Below are positions 9,470-18,814 of a stretch of DNA of 64,000 bases, piece after piece. Where the stretch lies: assembly GCF_043099315.1 (NCBI RefSeq), contig NZ_CP170748.1; one strand, given 5' to 3'. Numbering within the stretch: the first letter of the stretch is position 1; the number at the start of each line of letters is the position of its first letter. Under the pieces are notes generated by a model. That model was not told the origin of the DNA. It searched no databases and was given only the letters and a program-made list of their open reading frames with translations. The position numbers were made by a program, and so were the translations under genes. The DNA comes from Chlorogloeopsis fritschii (GTDB lineage Bacteria; Cyanobacteriota; Cyanobacteriia; Cyanobacteriales; Nostocaceae).

Positions 9470-11161
9470 TTAAGATTGTGGATAATGAGGATCTTCATGT
9501 TCATTTATATTTGTGGTTGAACCAGATAAAGCTGGCGATTTAGAGTTATTATGATAACTTTCTGTTTCATGAACAGGAGCATCTAACTCCGACGAACTGC
9601 CTACTAGTACTAGCTGCTGCAATTTACTGCGACGACCAGACCAGAAAGCACCACCTATAAAAGCTATAGTGGCTATTGCAGCTCCTCCACCTACTCCTAG
9701 CAACCACAGCGGTACTGGTAAGCTAGACGTTTTAACATCCGTTGTCTGCGAAGGAGCTTGTGTATGTTCGTCTACTTTTTGCTTAGTATCACCCCGCAAT
9801 GATTGGGCATAAAGTTGCGGCGCACGCTGCGTCACAATCATATCTCCCTCGAATAAACCACTTTTGACTTCAACCATATCACCGGATGTTTGACCCAAGC
9901 TAACTTCAGCAGCTTGGAAAGCATTGCCATTTTGCACGTAGACAACTTTTTTACCATTCGCGTCAACCACTGCTGAGGTAGGAATAGCCATAGCTGCTGA
10001 TGTTTGATCTGTGAGAACTTCTAGCTCCGCGAACATTCCCGGTTTGAGTTGCCCACCAGTATTATTAATTTCTGCTTGTACTGGTACTACTCGTGTTTCT
10101 CCTTCTACTACTGTACCAATTCGAGAAATTCGTCCAGAAAAGTTACGCTCAGGCATACTAGCGACTTTTAAACTAATTCTTTGACCATTTCTTACCTTAC
10201 CTAAATCTTTTTCATAAATATTAGCTGTGGCAAAAAGCCGACTATCGTTGACAATCGTCATTAATTTGCCACCTGCATCATTAAAAGTTTGACCAATAGT
10301 CACTTCTCTATCAGCAACCTTGCCGGAGATGGGAGCGGTTACTGTCACCAGTCCTTTAGCATTGGCACTGTTTCCTAGTTGTTGCAGTCGCGTTTGATAA
10401 GTAGTATTACTGAGGTTGATACGTGATTGTGCTACATTTACTGCTGCTTGAGCGCGTTTGAGTTGATTTTCCGCTTCGATCACGTCCCGGCGGCTCTTGG
10501 CTTTGGTTAGTTCTGCTTTAGCTTCTGCTAGCTGGGTTTGGGATTCAAGGGCATTACGACGTGGTAAAGCACCTGCATCAGCTAATTGCTTGTCCTTGTC
10601 ATACTTTTCTTGAGCAAATGATACTTGACTCTGTGCTTGAGCGATTTCAGAGTCAGCTATTTGTTGATAGCGATCGTAGTTTTGTTGAGCTAATCTCAAG
10701 TCTGCTTGTGCTTGTTGTAAGTCAGCTTGAGCTTGTGCTAGTTTTTCTTGTGATTCAACTCGCAATGTCACCAAGTCTGGGCTGGTTACAACAGCAACGG
10801 GTTGACTTTTTTTTACTGTTGCACCAGGTTCCACCAACAATTCAACCACTTTTGCCCCAGTAATTGGGGTAGTCACTTCCACTTTTTGGCTAGGAAGAGT
10901 TTCGATTTGCCCTGTGGTTTTTATGCCAACAGCTAGTCGCTGACGTTTAACTGGCTCGACTTTAATCCCTAACCGTTTGGCTGTCTCTGCATCAACCTGA
11001 ATTGAGCCAGTAGTTTGAGTGGCTTGGTTTGGGCCTTGAAATTCATCTCCGTGTCCGCCATGAGCTAGAACTACTGCGGGACTTGCTAATAACAACAGGC
11101 TTAGGAGTGTTCCAGAAACACGACTAATTGCTGTAGATGGTTTGGGATAGGAGTTGGACAT
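9470..11161 (-). CDS. RND efflux membrane-fusion protein (CusB/CzcB-like) with extra C-terminal TM
   Basis: 563 residues. An N-terminal signal segment (LLSLLLLASPAVVLAHGGHG) is followed by a His-rich start, a lipoyl-type half-motif (VVELLVEPGATVKKSQPVAV), a long Ala/Gln coiled-coil hairpin (about 130-260), the second lipoyl half and beta-barrel (GLVTVTAPISGKVADREVTI), and a membrane-proximal domain. It would join the RND pump to an outer-membrane channel. Unusually, residues 475-500 form a further hydrophobic helix (VPLWLLGVGGGAAIATIAFI), followed by a tail with several His residues. Lengths around 400-500 are usual for the family. First gene of an operon with the RND pump at 6286. Confidence 0.88.
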   Translation of the reverse strand: MSNSYPKPSTAISRVSGTLLSLLLLASPAVVLAHGGHGDEFQGPNQATQTTGSIQVDAETAKRLGIKVEPVKRQRLAVGIKTTGQIETLPSQKVEVTTPITGAKVVELLVEPGATVKKSQPVAVVTSPDLVTLRVESQEKLAQAQADLQQAQADLRLAQQNYDRYQQIADSEIAQAQSQVSFAQEKYDKDKQLADAGALPRRNALESQTQLAEAKAELTKAKSRRDVIEAENQLKRAQAAVNVAQSRINLSNTTYQTRLQQLGNSANAKGLVTVTAPISGKVADREVTIGQTFNDAGGKLMTIVNDSRLFATANIYEKDLGKVRNGQRISLKVASMPERNFSGRISRIGTVVEGETRVVPVQAEINNTGGQLKPGMFAELEVLTDQTSAAMAIPTSAVVDANGKKVVYVQNGNAFQAAEVSLGQTSGDMVEVKSGLFEGDMIVTQRAPQLYAQSLRGDTKQKVDEHTQAPSQTTDVKTSSLPVPLWLLGVGGGAAIATIAFIGGAFWSGRRSKLQQLVLVGSSSELDAPVHETESYHNNSKSPALSGSTTNINEHEDPHYPQS

Positions 11162-11261
11162 GGTGCTTCAAGTCCTTGAGTACAGGAAAGGGATTTCGTA
11201 TCGTAATTAGTGTTATTGATGCGCGTTAGATCTACACACATTTTTAGTCTTTCATATAGAA

Positions 11262-11279
11262 ATGAAATTAGGATGAAAT
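11262..11279 (-). promoter_or_regulatory. ATTTCAT-N4-ATTTCAT box (b)
   Basis: Minus strand ATTTCAT-CCTA-ATTTCAT, 11-base period, about 100 bases upstream of the adaptor gene start and oriented towards it. Confidence 0.7.
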
Positions 11280-11381
11280 CGCACTTAAACTACTCCTTAA
11301 ATCAAGAAACACACAGCTAAAATTTTCAAACACTTTGGCTATTAGTGGTATATCATCTGCAAAAAGCAATAAATAATTAAC

Positions 11382-12107
11382 TTACTTGTTGTACCAAGCT
11401 TGTCGCCATTGCTTCATTTGATTAATCTCAGCTTGCTGTGAATCAATAATTTCTTGAGCCAATTGCTTAATTTCAGGTTGTTTAGACTTATTCAAAGCAT
11501 CTTGGGCCATTATTACAGCACCTTCATGGTGAGCAATCATTGCGTTCATAAACCGAAGGTCGAACTGTGCATCGGCAGATCCGAGATCCTCAAGCATTGT
11601 CATGCTTTTCTGTTGTTCTTTTGACATAGGAACCACAGATTTACCCTCGCCGTCGTAGGCAACAGGCTCAGCACTTGCTTGGGGATACCAGGCTTTCCGC
11701 CACTTCTGCAATAGCTCATTTTCTTCTCTACTTTGAGCAACAATGATGTTACGGGCTAATTTTTTTATTTCAGAGCGTTGAGATTTTTGCTCAGCTTCTT
11801 TTGCCATTGCGATCGCTCCTCGATGATGCAAAGTCATTGCATCAATAAACCGCAAATCATAGTTAGCATCAGCTGGGCCTAAATCCATAGCCATATTATG
11901 GTTCATTCCACCATGATCTATCATGCTGCTATCATGGTTTATCTGTTTGTTATCACTAGTACCGCTAGCGACGGTATTTGGTGCTTGGCTTTGGTTTTGG
12001 GAAGCAGTTGTAGAACAAGCTGTAAGCACGCCGCCTGTTAGAGATGCAAGTGCTACAAAAGTAAACGCAAAAAATCCAGTTTTCCAAGAAATAGGTCGCA
12101 TAGACAT
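11382..12107 (-). CDS. DUF305 lipoprotein, CopM-like copper-binding protein
   Basis: 241 residues. The N-terminal export signal ends in a lipobox-like LTAC (about residue 31). A linker rich in His and Met (HDSSMIDHGGMNHNM) looks like a metal site. Two DUF305 units follow, with HHRGAIAMAKEAEQ and HHEGAVIMAQDALN, and each ends in a W(R)KAWY / WRQAWY segment. In Synechocystis the DUF305 protein CopM binds copper and is encoded with the CopRS two-component system (established for that species). A similar periplasmic copper-binding role is inferred here. It is monocistronic, with an ATTTCAT box 130 bases upstream. Confidence 0.85.
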   Translation of the reverse strand: MSMRPISWKTGFFAFTFVALASLTGGVLTACSTTASQNQSQAPNTVASGTSDNKQINHDSSMIDHGGMNHNMAMDLGPADANYDLRFIDAMTLHHRGAIAMAKEAEQKSQRSEIKKLARNIIVAQSREENELLQKWRKAWYPQASAEPVAYDGEGKSVVPMSKEQQKSMTMLEDLGSADAQFDLRFMNAMIAHHEGAVIMAQDALNKSKQPEIKQLAQEIIDSQQAEINQMKQWRQAWYNK

Positions 12108-12236
12108 TAAATTAATTTTTGACTTTTGAAATTAAAGAGTTTCCTTCTCTATTTTGAAATCTCCAGTTAGATAGAGAGTTGACCGTGATGTACCGTAATT
12201 ACCATACATACTTACTATTTAGTTTGGCGTGAAGAA

Positions 12237-12254
12237 ATGAAATGAGAATGAAAT
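12237..12254 (-). promoter_or_regulatory. ATTTCAT-N4-ATTTCAT box (c)
   Basis: Minus strand ATTTCAT-TCTC-ATTTCAT, oriented towards the DUF305 gene. The 404-base gap between 12107 and 12512 holds only this box and box (d), serving the two divergent genes. Confidence 0.7.
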
Positions 12255-12424
12255 CTGCTTTACCACAAATAGGAAATTATTACTCTCCAATCTGTGAATA
12301 CGATTGTTACTGATGACACTCAATAGGTAGTAGAGTCTTAAACTACCAGTCTCTTGGGTACTGGCAAATTTATTTTATTTGACCACTGAAATATATTAAA
12401 AAATTTCTTTGAGAAGAAATCGGT

Positions 12425-12442
12425 ATTTCATTCTGATTTCAT
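12425..12442 (+). promoter_or_regulatory. ATTTCAT-N4-ATTTCAT box (d)
   Basis: Plus strand ATTTCAT-TCTG-ATTTCAT, 69 bases upstream of the P-type ATPase start and oriented towards it. Confidence 0.7.
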
Positions 12443-12511
12443 CAAGTTCTGTCAATCTAAGTGTAGAAGTGAACCAATAATTATAGTTAAGCAGGTGTAA
12501 GTCTGCACTAT

Positions 12512-15500
12512 ATGCCATCTCCCATAACTCCTTCTAACTCCAAATCTGTATCAGATATGGCAACAGCTTGGCACACCATAGAAATAGAAGAATCTCTCTT
12601 ATTGCTGGACAGCGATCGCAATGTTGGCCTAACAAACCAGCAAGCCATTGCCCGGTTGCAGCGCTATGGGCATAATGAACTACAAGAACAAAGCGGTCGC
12701 AGTTCTTTATCCATCCTAATAGATCAGTTCACCAACATTATGTTGTTGATGCTGATGGCAGTGGCGGTAGTTTCGGCAATCTTGGATCTGCGAGCTGCTG
12801 AATTTCCCAAGGATGCAATTGCGATATCTGCTATTGTCATCCTTAATGGTTTGCTGGGCTTTATACAAGAAAACCGTGCAGAAAAAGCCCTTGTTGCTCT
12901 CAAACGCCTTAGCTCTCCGAAAGTCCGAGTTATCCGTGATGGCAGGATTATTGAGGTGCAAGCAAAGGAACTGGTGCCTGGAGATGTCATGTTACTAGAA
13001 GCGGGGATGCAAATAGCGGCAGATGGTCGTTTGCTGGAATGCCAAAATTTACAAGTTCGAGAAGCGGCTTTGACTGGAGAGGCTCTTGCAGTTAGCAAGC
13101 GTGAGCAGATGCAATTACCAACCGATGTTCCTTTAGGCGATCGCATAAACATGGTGTTTCAAGGAACAGAAGTAGTCCAAGGGCGTGGCAAGGTGCTGAT
13201 AACAGCAACAGGAATGCAGACAGAACTTGGTCGCATTGCCAAGATGCTCCAATCTGTGGAGGCTGAACCAACTCCCATGCAACAACGGATGTCTCAGTTA
13301 GCAAAGGCTCTGGTCACAGGCTCCCTGATTATAGTTGCTGTAGTTGTGCTAGGCGGCATTCTACGGACAGGTAGCTTAAGATACTTTGAAGAAGTTTTAG
13401 AAGTTTCCTTGAGTATGGCTGTCGCTGTGGTGCCAGAAGGCTTGCCAGCCGTGATTACGGTAACTCTAGCAATTGGAACTCAGCGAATGGTGCGTCGTCA
13501 TGCTTTAATTCGCAAGTTGGCAGCAGTGGAAACTCTCGGTTCAGTGACCACTATCTGCTCGGACAAAACAGGCACGCTGACTCAAAACAAAATGGTTGTG
13601 CAATGGGTTCACAGTGCTAGTCATTCTTTCAAGGTAACAGGTGATGGCTATGCTCCTATCGGCACATTTGAGCTACATCAATTTCAATCCCAAATAGGGA
13701 TTCATACAGAACAACTACCACCACCTGTAGATGTCCTACCAAACATATTCGACTCGAATGAAAACCGCTCTAACTTATTAGAGAGACAGCCTCTTGAAGC
13801 AACTTCTAAAACAACTGACTCTCTTGCGGGAAGAGGTAGCAAAGGGACTCCGCAAGAGGTAGCACCAAAAGATATCAATCCTGACGAATATCCGGAACTT
13901 CAAACCCTATTAGTTGCTTGTGTGCTGTGCAATGATGCGGTATTAGATTACGAGCAGAATCAGTGGGAGATTTTGGGAGATCCAACTGAGGGGGCACTGC
14001 TATCCTTAGCAGGTAAAGCGGGTATTGAGAAAACGCGCCTTGAGAGACTGTTTCCCCGCGTGGCAGAGTTTCCCTTTTCTTCAGAACGCAAACGAATGAG
14101 CGTAATTGTAGAAACTGATGAGTGTGTCGTGTTTAGCCAGCAGTTAAATTCCGCTTCTGCTGAAGACTCTGCCTACCTGATGTTCACTAAGGGTTCTCCA
14201 GAGTTAGTCTTGGGACTCTGCACTTCGTATCAAGACGGTGATTCGATTCCTCAAACACTTCACGATGGAGCACGCGCTAGAGCTACTGAATGCACTCAAC
14301 CACTGAGCGATCGCCAACGCGCCCATATCCTTGAGCAGAACAACCAAATGGCTTCTAAGGGACTGCGAGTGCTGGGATTGGCATACAAGCCCTTGAAAAC
14401 TCTACCTTCTGAAGGCTCTGAAGAAACAATAGAGCAAGAGCTAATTTGGTTAGGATTAGTCGGAATGCTAGATGCACCTAGGCCAGAAGTAAGAGAAGCC
14501 GTAAGGAGATGTCAGGAAGCAGGCATTCGCCCAGTAATGATTACAGGAGATCATCAGTTAACAGCAACTGCGATCGCCTATGACTTAGGTATAGCTAAAC
14601 AAGGTGATATTGTTCTCAACGGTCAGGACTTAGAAAAGCTAGAATCCGTAGAATTAGAGCAACAAGTTAACTATGTATCAGTTTATGCCCGTGTCTCTCC
14701 CGAACACAAATTGCGAATTGTCCAAGCGCTCAAGAAACGGGGCCAATTAGTAGCAATGACTGGAGACGGCGTGAATGATGCCCCAGCCCTACGCCGTGCA
14801 GATATTGGTATTGCAATGGGTATCACTGGCACCGACGTGAGCAAGGAAGCTAGTGATATGGTTCTGCTAGATGACAACTTTGCCACCATTGTTGCTGCTA
14901 TTGAAGAAGGTCGGGTGGTCTACGACAACATTCGCCGCTTTATCAAATATATTTTAGGTAGCAACGTTGGTGAAGTTTTGACAGTTGCGGCTGCTCCTCT
15001 CCTCGGTTTAGGGGGAGTTCCTCTCTCCCCATTACAAATCCTCTGGATGAACCTAGTAACAGACGGTTTACCTGCCTTGGCTTTGGCAATGGAACCTGCT
15101 GAACCTGATGTAATGCGCCGTCCTCCTTACAACCCCCATGAGAGTGTTTTTGCCCGAGGACTAGGACTGTACATTATCCGCATTGGCATTATTTTTGCAA
15201 TTCTTACCATTGCTTTGATGGCATGGGCTTACAACTATACCCAAAATTCAGGTGAACCCGACCGATGGAAGACAATAGTATTCACAAGTCTGTGTTTAGC
15301 ACAGATGGGTCATGCGCTGGCAATCCGCTCCAATACACAACTAACTCTACAGCTAAATCCTTTCTCCAATCCCTATGTACTTGCTGCAATTACCCTGACC
15401 ACAGTATTACAGCTCATGTTGATCTACGTTGCACCGCTACGAAATTTTTTTGATACTCACTGGCTAAATTCCATAGAACTTGCTATTTCTATCGGATTTA

Positions 15501-15565
15501 GTGCTTTGATGTTTGTTTGGATTGAGCTAGAAAAGTTGTTTATTAAGTGGTTTTTTACTCATTGA
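12512..15565 (+). CDS. Type II (Ca2+-type) cation-transporting P-type ATPase
   Basis: 1017 residues with all P-type hallmarks: A-domain ALTGEALAVSK, phosphorylation site CSDKTGTLTQNKM, hinge MTGDGVNDAPALRRADIGIA. TM4 carries the P2-type PEGLPAVITVTLA, and TM6 carries NLVTDGLPALALAMEP, both typical of Ca2+/Mn2+ pumps (PacL/PMR1 group) rather than of the CPC copper pumps. An N-domain insertion at about residues 390-460 is unusually polar and contains a small repeated, partly palindromic stretch. Box (d) upstream links it to the copper regulon, so it may extrude Mn2+ or Ca2+, or restore ion balance under metal stress; the substrate is inferred. Confidence 0.88.
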   Translation: MPSPITPSNSKSVSDMATAWHTIEIEESLLLLDSDRNVGLTNQQAIARLQRYGHNELQEQSGRSSLSILIDQFTNIMLLMLMAVAVVSAILDLRAAEFPKDAIAISAIVILNGLLGFIQENRAEKALVALKRLSSPKVRVIRDGRIIEVQAKELVPGDVMLLEAGMQIAADGRLLECQNLQVREAALTGEALAVSKREQMQLPTDVPLGDRINMVFQGTEVVQGRGKVLITATGMQTELGRIAKMLQSVEAEPTPMQQRMSQLAKALVTGSLIIVAVVVLGGILRTGSLRYFEEVLEVSLSMAVAVVPEGLPAVITVTLAIGTQRMVRRHALIRKLAAVETLGSVTTICSDKTGTLTQNKMVVQWVHSASHSFKVTGDGYAPIGTFELHQFQSQIGIHTEQLPPPVDVLPNIFDSNENRSNLLERQPLEATSKTTDSLAGRGSKGTPQEVAPKDINPDEYPELQTLLVACVLCNDAVLDYEQNQWEILGDPTEGALLSLAGKAGIEKTRLERLFPRVAEFPFSSERKRMSVIVETDECVVFSQQLNSASAEDSAYLMFTKGSPELVLGLCTSYQDGDSIPQTLHDGARARATECTQPLSDRQRAHILEQNNQMASKGLRVLGLAYKPLKTLPSEGSEETIEQELIWLGLVGMLDAPRPEVREAVRRCQEAGIRPVMITGDHQLTATAIAYDLGIAKQGDIVLNGQDLEKLESVELEQQVNYVSVYARVSPEHKLRIVQALKKRGQLVAMTGDGVNDAPALRRADIGIAMGITGTDVSKEASDMVLLDDNFATIVAAIEEGRVVYDNIRRFIKYILGSNVGEVLTVAAAPLLGLGGVPLSPLQILWMNLVTDGLPALALAMEPAEPDVMRRPPYNPHESVFARGLGLYIIRIGIIFAILTIALMAWAYNYTQNSGEPDRWKTIVFTSLCLAQMGHALAIRSNTQLTLQLNPFSNPYVLAAITLTTVLQLMLIYVAPLRNFFDTHWLNSIELAISIGFSALMFVWIELEKLFIKWFFTH
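13821..13864 (+). repeat. In-frame small repeat inside the P-type ATPase gene
   Basis: The 9-mer CTCTTGCGG (13821) and its reverse complement CCGCAAGAG (13850) flank a short loop. The 11-mer AAGAGGTAGCA occurs at 13831 and again at 13854, a 23-base period. It encodes LAGRGSKGTPQEV in the variable N-domain insertion and keeps the frame. It may be a small dispersed repeat or a local duplication. Confidence 0.4.
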
Positions 15566-15589
15566 ATTTATTTAATTCAGTTACTTGTA

Positions 15590-15607
15590 ATTTCATCCTA
15601 ATTTCAT
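15590..15607 (+). promoter_or_regulatory. ATTTCAT-N4-ATTTCAT box (e)
   Basis: Plus strand ATTTCAT-CCTA-ATTTCAT, followed by CATGCTATGA. First of two near-identical modules upstream of the porin gene. Confidence 0.65.
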
Positions 15608-15702
15608 CATGCTATGATTTTATTTTTATTGGAATTAAACTTGACAAACCTCTGATAAAATGTTTGCATTACTTAACTAATTTATTTGATTCAAAATTTG
15701 AA

Positions 15703-15720
15703 ATTTCATCTTAATTTCAT
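15703..15720 (+). promoter_or_regulatory. ATTTCAT-N4-ATTTCAT box (f)
   Basis: Plus strand ATTTCAT-CTTA-ATTTCAT, followed by CATGCTTTGA and, at 15736-15743, a -10-like TATTTATA. It lies 70 bases from the porin ATG, the same distance as box (d) from the ATPase ATG. Confidence 0.7.
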
Positions 15721-15790
15721 CATGCTTTGAGAATCTATTTATAGGGGTGTCCCCTGTAAATATTTACTTTGGTGTGAAGAGTAAACAATC

Positions 15791-17479
15791 ATGTCTAAGT
15801 TATTGTGGAAATGCCTGCTAATTAGTCCCGGAGTTTTATTAGCCAACTTAGCTTTTTCAGGAGCAGCATTAGCTGCTGAAATTCCAGTTCAAACTGAAGT
15901 TAAACAACAAGCAAATTCTCTTCCGAAAGATTCTTCTTTAAGCCAAACGCAGCAGTACAGTGATGAGACTGCCCAAGTCACATCAGTTTCGCAGTTTTCC
16001 GATGTACAACCCACAGATTGGGCATTCCAAGCTTTGCAATCCTTAGTGGAGCGCTACGGTTGTATTGCAGGTTATCCGAATGGTACGTATCGTGGTAACC
16101 GTGCTTTAACCCGTTATGAATTTGCCGCAGGATTGAATGCTTGTTTAGACAGGGTTAACGAACTAATTGCTACAGCGACAGCTGATTTAGTAACAAAAGA
16201 AGACCTGGCTACCTTACAGCGTTTGCAAGAAGAATTTTCTGCGGAACTTGCTACCTTACGTGGTCGTGTAGATACTTTAGAAGCTCGCACTGCCGAACTG
16301 GAAGCTAATCAGTTCTCGACTACCACAAAACTAGTTGGAGAAGTGATTTTCAACGTTTCTGACATTTTCGGTAGCGACAAGAGGGCAGTTCCCTCTGGTG
16401 TAGATCCAGATACAGCTCCCGACCTAGATTCCAACATTATCTTCGCCGATCGAGTTCGTCTAAGGTTGAACAGCAGCTTTACAGGTTCAGACCTGTTGCA
16501 GATCCGTTTACAGTCTCGCAACATCACTCCGTATGACACAAATGTAACGGGTACTAATATGACCCGCTTTGGCTTTGATGGAAATCAGGACAACGACACT
16601 GTCATTGATAAAGTCAACTATACTTTTAACCTGAGTGAGGCAGTACAAGTAAAAGTTGATGCTGCTGATGGCAATATATATGACAACATCAACAACTTTA
16701 ACCCTGACCTTGCAAGTGACGCTAAAGGCGCTTTATCTCGCTACGGTCGCTTTAGTCCCATCTACCGCACTGGTTTCGGTGGTGCAGGTGCAACCATAAC
16801 TTTCAACCCTAAAGGATCTTTCAGTGCATCTGCAGCTTATATAGCTCGCACAGCTAACAATTCTGGTTCAGATGGAGGTCTGACTAATGGTGCTTATACA
16901 GCTCTTGGTCAGATAGCCTTCCAGCCCAGTGATGCATTTAATATTGGTCTGACCTACGCTCGCAACTATCAAAATAGTCTGTCTGGTGTAAATATGTTTG
17001 AGGGCACAGGTAGTGTATACGCAGGTAACCCTTTCAATGGTGTTGCCACTGTCGCTAACCACTATGGTGTAGAAGTTGCTTTCAAACCCAGTTCAAAGTT
17101 AACTATTAGTGGTTGGTACGGTTATAGCAACGCAGAAGCCAAGGCAGATGGTACAGGTGTGGATGAAGGTGATGAGGCATCAATGAACTACTGGGCTGCA
17201 ACCCTTGCCCTCAAAGATTTTGGCAAAGAGGGAAACTTGCTTGGTCTCATCTTCGGTCAACCACCTAAAGTAAGCGACAATGATGCATTCACTTCTGCTG
17301 CAAGAACCACTAGGCGTGAAGACAACGACACCTCCTACCACCTAGAGGCGCTGTACAGACTGCAACTCACTGATAATATTTCCGTCACCCCTGGTGCAAT
17401 AGTGATCTTCAACCCAGAACATAATAACGACAATGACACCATCTATGTAGGTACACTTCGCACCACTTTCACTTTCTAA
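15791..17479 (+). CDS. OprB-family outer-membrane porin with SLH domain
   Basis: 562 residues. A signal peptide (LLISPGVLLANLAFSGAALA) is followed by one SLH domain (QFSDVQPTDWAFQALQSL ... CIAGYPNGTYRGNRALTRYEFA), a coiled coil at about 115-170 (AELATLRGRVDTLEARTAEL), and a beta-barrel rich in alternating polar/hydrophobic strands ending in TLRTTFTF with a terminal Phe. This is the architecture of cyanobacterial iron-uptake-type porins. Two ATTTCAT boxes upstream place it in the metal regulon; it could admit or release metal across the outer membrane (inference). A terminator follows. Confidence 0.9.
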   Translation: MSKLLWKCLLISPGVLLANLAFSGAALAAEIPVQTEVKQQANSLPKDSSLSQTQQYSDETAQVTSVSQFSDVQPTDWAFQALQSLVERYGCIAGYPNGTYRGNRALTRYEFAAGLNACLDRVNELIATATADLVTKEDLATLQRLQEEFSAELATLRGRVDTLEARTAELEANQFSTTTKLVGEVIFNVSDIFGSDKRAVPSGVDPDTAPDLDSNIIFADRVRLRLNSSFTGSDLLQIRLQSRNITPYDTNVTGTNMTRFGFDGNQDNDTVIDKVNYTFNLSEAVQVKVDAADGNIYDNINNFNPDLASDAKGALSRYGRFSPIYRTGFGGAGATITFNPKGSFSASAAYIARTANNSGSDGGLTNGAYTALGQIAFQPSDAFNIGLTYARNYQNSLSGVNMFEGTGSVYAGNPFNGVATVANHYGVEVAFKPSSKLTISGWYGYSNAEAKADGTGVDEGDEASMNYWAATLALKDFGKEGNLLGLIFGQPPKVSDNDAFTSAARTTRREDNDTSYHLEALYRLQLTDNISVTPGAIVIFNPEHNNDNDTIYVGTLRTTFTF

Positions 17480-17542
17480 AACTGCTAACTGATAGTGGTC
17501 AATTGTTATTAGCAATTAGCTATTGTTGATTAGATAAATCTA

Positions 17543-17565
17543 AGCTCGCCTACGGGCGGGCTTTT
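17543..17565 (+). terminator. Rho-independent terminator after the porin gene
   Basis: Stem AGCTCGCC / GGCGGGCT (one G-U pair) around a 4-base loop, followed by TTTTG. It lies 64 bases past the porin stop codon. Confidence 0.75.
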
Positions 17566-17748
17566 GTATGAAAAAATTAGCATATATATTGAGGTTGACA
17601 CTTGATAGAAATAAGGATTGCTTTACTTATAATAATAGGTCAAAAATGATGCCTATTTTTATTACCTGAAATGATGAAGAAATTTAGCTTTTTATTGATA
17701 CTGTAGTTGGTTTTAAATGCAGTTATAAATTTTCGGAAATAACTTCAT

Positions 17749-17766
17749 ATTTCATCTTAATTTCAT
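17749..17766 (+). promoter_or_regulatory. ATTTCAT-N4-ATTTCAT box (g), no gene downstream
   Basis: Plus strand ATTTCAT-CTTA-ATTTCAT. It points rightwards into the 3' end of the flavodoxin gene, which is on the other strand; no plus-strand gene starts before 20368. The rest of the 521-base gap 17480-18000 holds only the terminator above and AT-rich sequence without a credible ORF. Confidence 0.6.
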
Positions 17767-18000
17767 CTTTACCTGTCAGAATAAAAATAACTCAAAAATA
17801 ACTCAATAGACCTCTTGCAATTAGTTAGATTTAATAACTCCTCTAACTAAATTTCACTTACACCTACTGGGCAATGGGGTCTACTGAGTTTTTCTTATAA
17901 ATTATCTACTGCTAAAATCATAGTACCTAGCATTTCGTAGATAGGTAAGGGCAATAAACTGTATTGACTCATTTACAACAAGCTCAATCAAATAACTCTC

Positions 18001-18513
18001 CTATAAGCCAAATTCTTTCTTCAGTTGTACAACCCAGGCTTTGATTCGCTCTTCGGTCAAATCAGGCTGGTTATCTTCATCAAGAGCAAGACCGACAAAT
18101 TTGCCATCCCTAACTGCTTTAGACTCATTAAACTCATAACCATCAGTAGGCCAGTACCCTACTGTTGTACCGCCCTGCTCTGAAATTTTTTCTTCTAAAA
18201 TGCCGAGTGCATCTTCAAAAGTATCAGGATAACCTACCTGATCGCCTGGTCCAAAATAAGCAACTTTCTTGCCACTAAAATCTATGTTGTCTAGCTCATC
18301 GTAAAAATATTCCCAAGCACTTTGTAGTTCACCAACATTCCAAGTGGGACAACCAATGATAATGTATTCAAAGTTTTCAAAATCACTTGCTTCAGCCCTT
18401 GCAATATCAAAAACCTCCACCACAGACTCCCCACCAAATTCCTTTTGAATCATTTCTGCTTCTATTTGGGTGTAGCCTGTTTCACTGCCATAGAATAAGC
18501 CAATATTAGCCAT
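18001..18513 (-). CDS. isiB: Flavodoxin
   Basis: 170 residues, the usual length of long-chain cyanobacterial flavodoxins. The FMN phosphate loop is GSETGYTQ near residue 9. The isoalloxazine-stacking loops are TWNVGELQSAWE (about residue 57) and FGPGDQVGYPDTFEDALGIL (about residue 87). It carries electrons from photosystem I in place of ferredoxin when iron-sulfur proteins are limiting (family knowledge). In the copper island it may replace ferredoxin when copper damages Fe-S clusters (inference). GGAGGG precedes the ATG. No ATTTCAT box lies upstream; box (g) faces its 3' end. Confidence 0.92.
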   Translation of the reverse strand: MANIGLFYGSETGYTQIEAEMIQKEFGGESVVEVFDIARAEASDFENFEYIIIGCPTWNVGELQSAWEYFYDELDNIDFSGKKVAYFGPGDQVGYPDTFEDALGILEEKISEQGGTTVGYWPTDGYEFNESKAVRDGKFVGLALDEDNQPDLTEERIKAWVVQLKKEFGL

Positions 18514-18715
18514 TTTCCCTCCTTTTTAGCTGACAATCTCCAACATTAGTGAAGAACACAGAAATCTAGCTTTAGCGCCTCAATGTACAAACTATTTAGT
18601 TGAAGATGAATGCTGATAGTTATGTCAAAGTCTTTCTTAGTAACACCCATGTTAAAAGCAAGAGCAATGCCTTAAATCATCTGTGCGGTAGATTTACTTT
18701 ACTTAGGAAAAGAAC

Positions 18716-18814
18716 AGACAGCAGCCTGTGAGTGCGATCGCTACCATACCCAATGAGGACTCACCGTAAGCTGAAAAACTCTTCGCCAACCGTTGGATGA
18801 ATACCAATTGTGCG
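18716..18814. repeat. 99-base duplicated segment, copy A
   Basis: Runs from 45 bases past the flavoprotein stop codon into its last codons. A copy with about five mismatches lies at 25691-25789. The two copies bracket the csp-copA half of the island. Confidence 0.85.

Noticed and set aside
12512..15565. Copper ATPase
   Set aside because: The TM motif is PEGLP rather than CPC and there is no HMA domain; it belongs to the type II (Ca2+/Mn2+) group.
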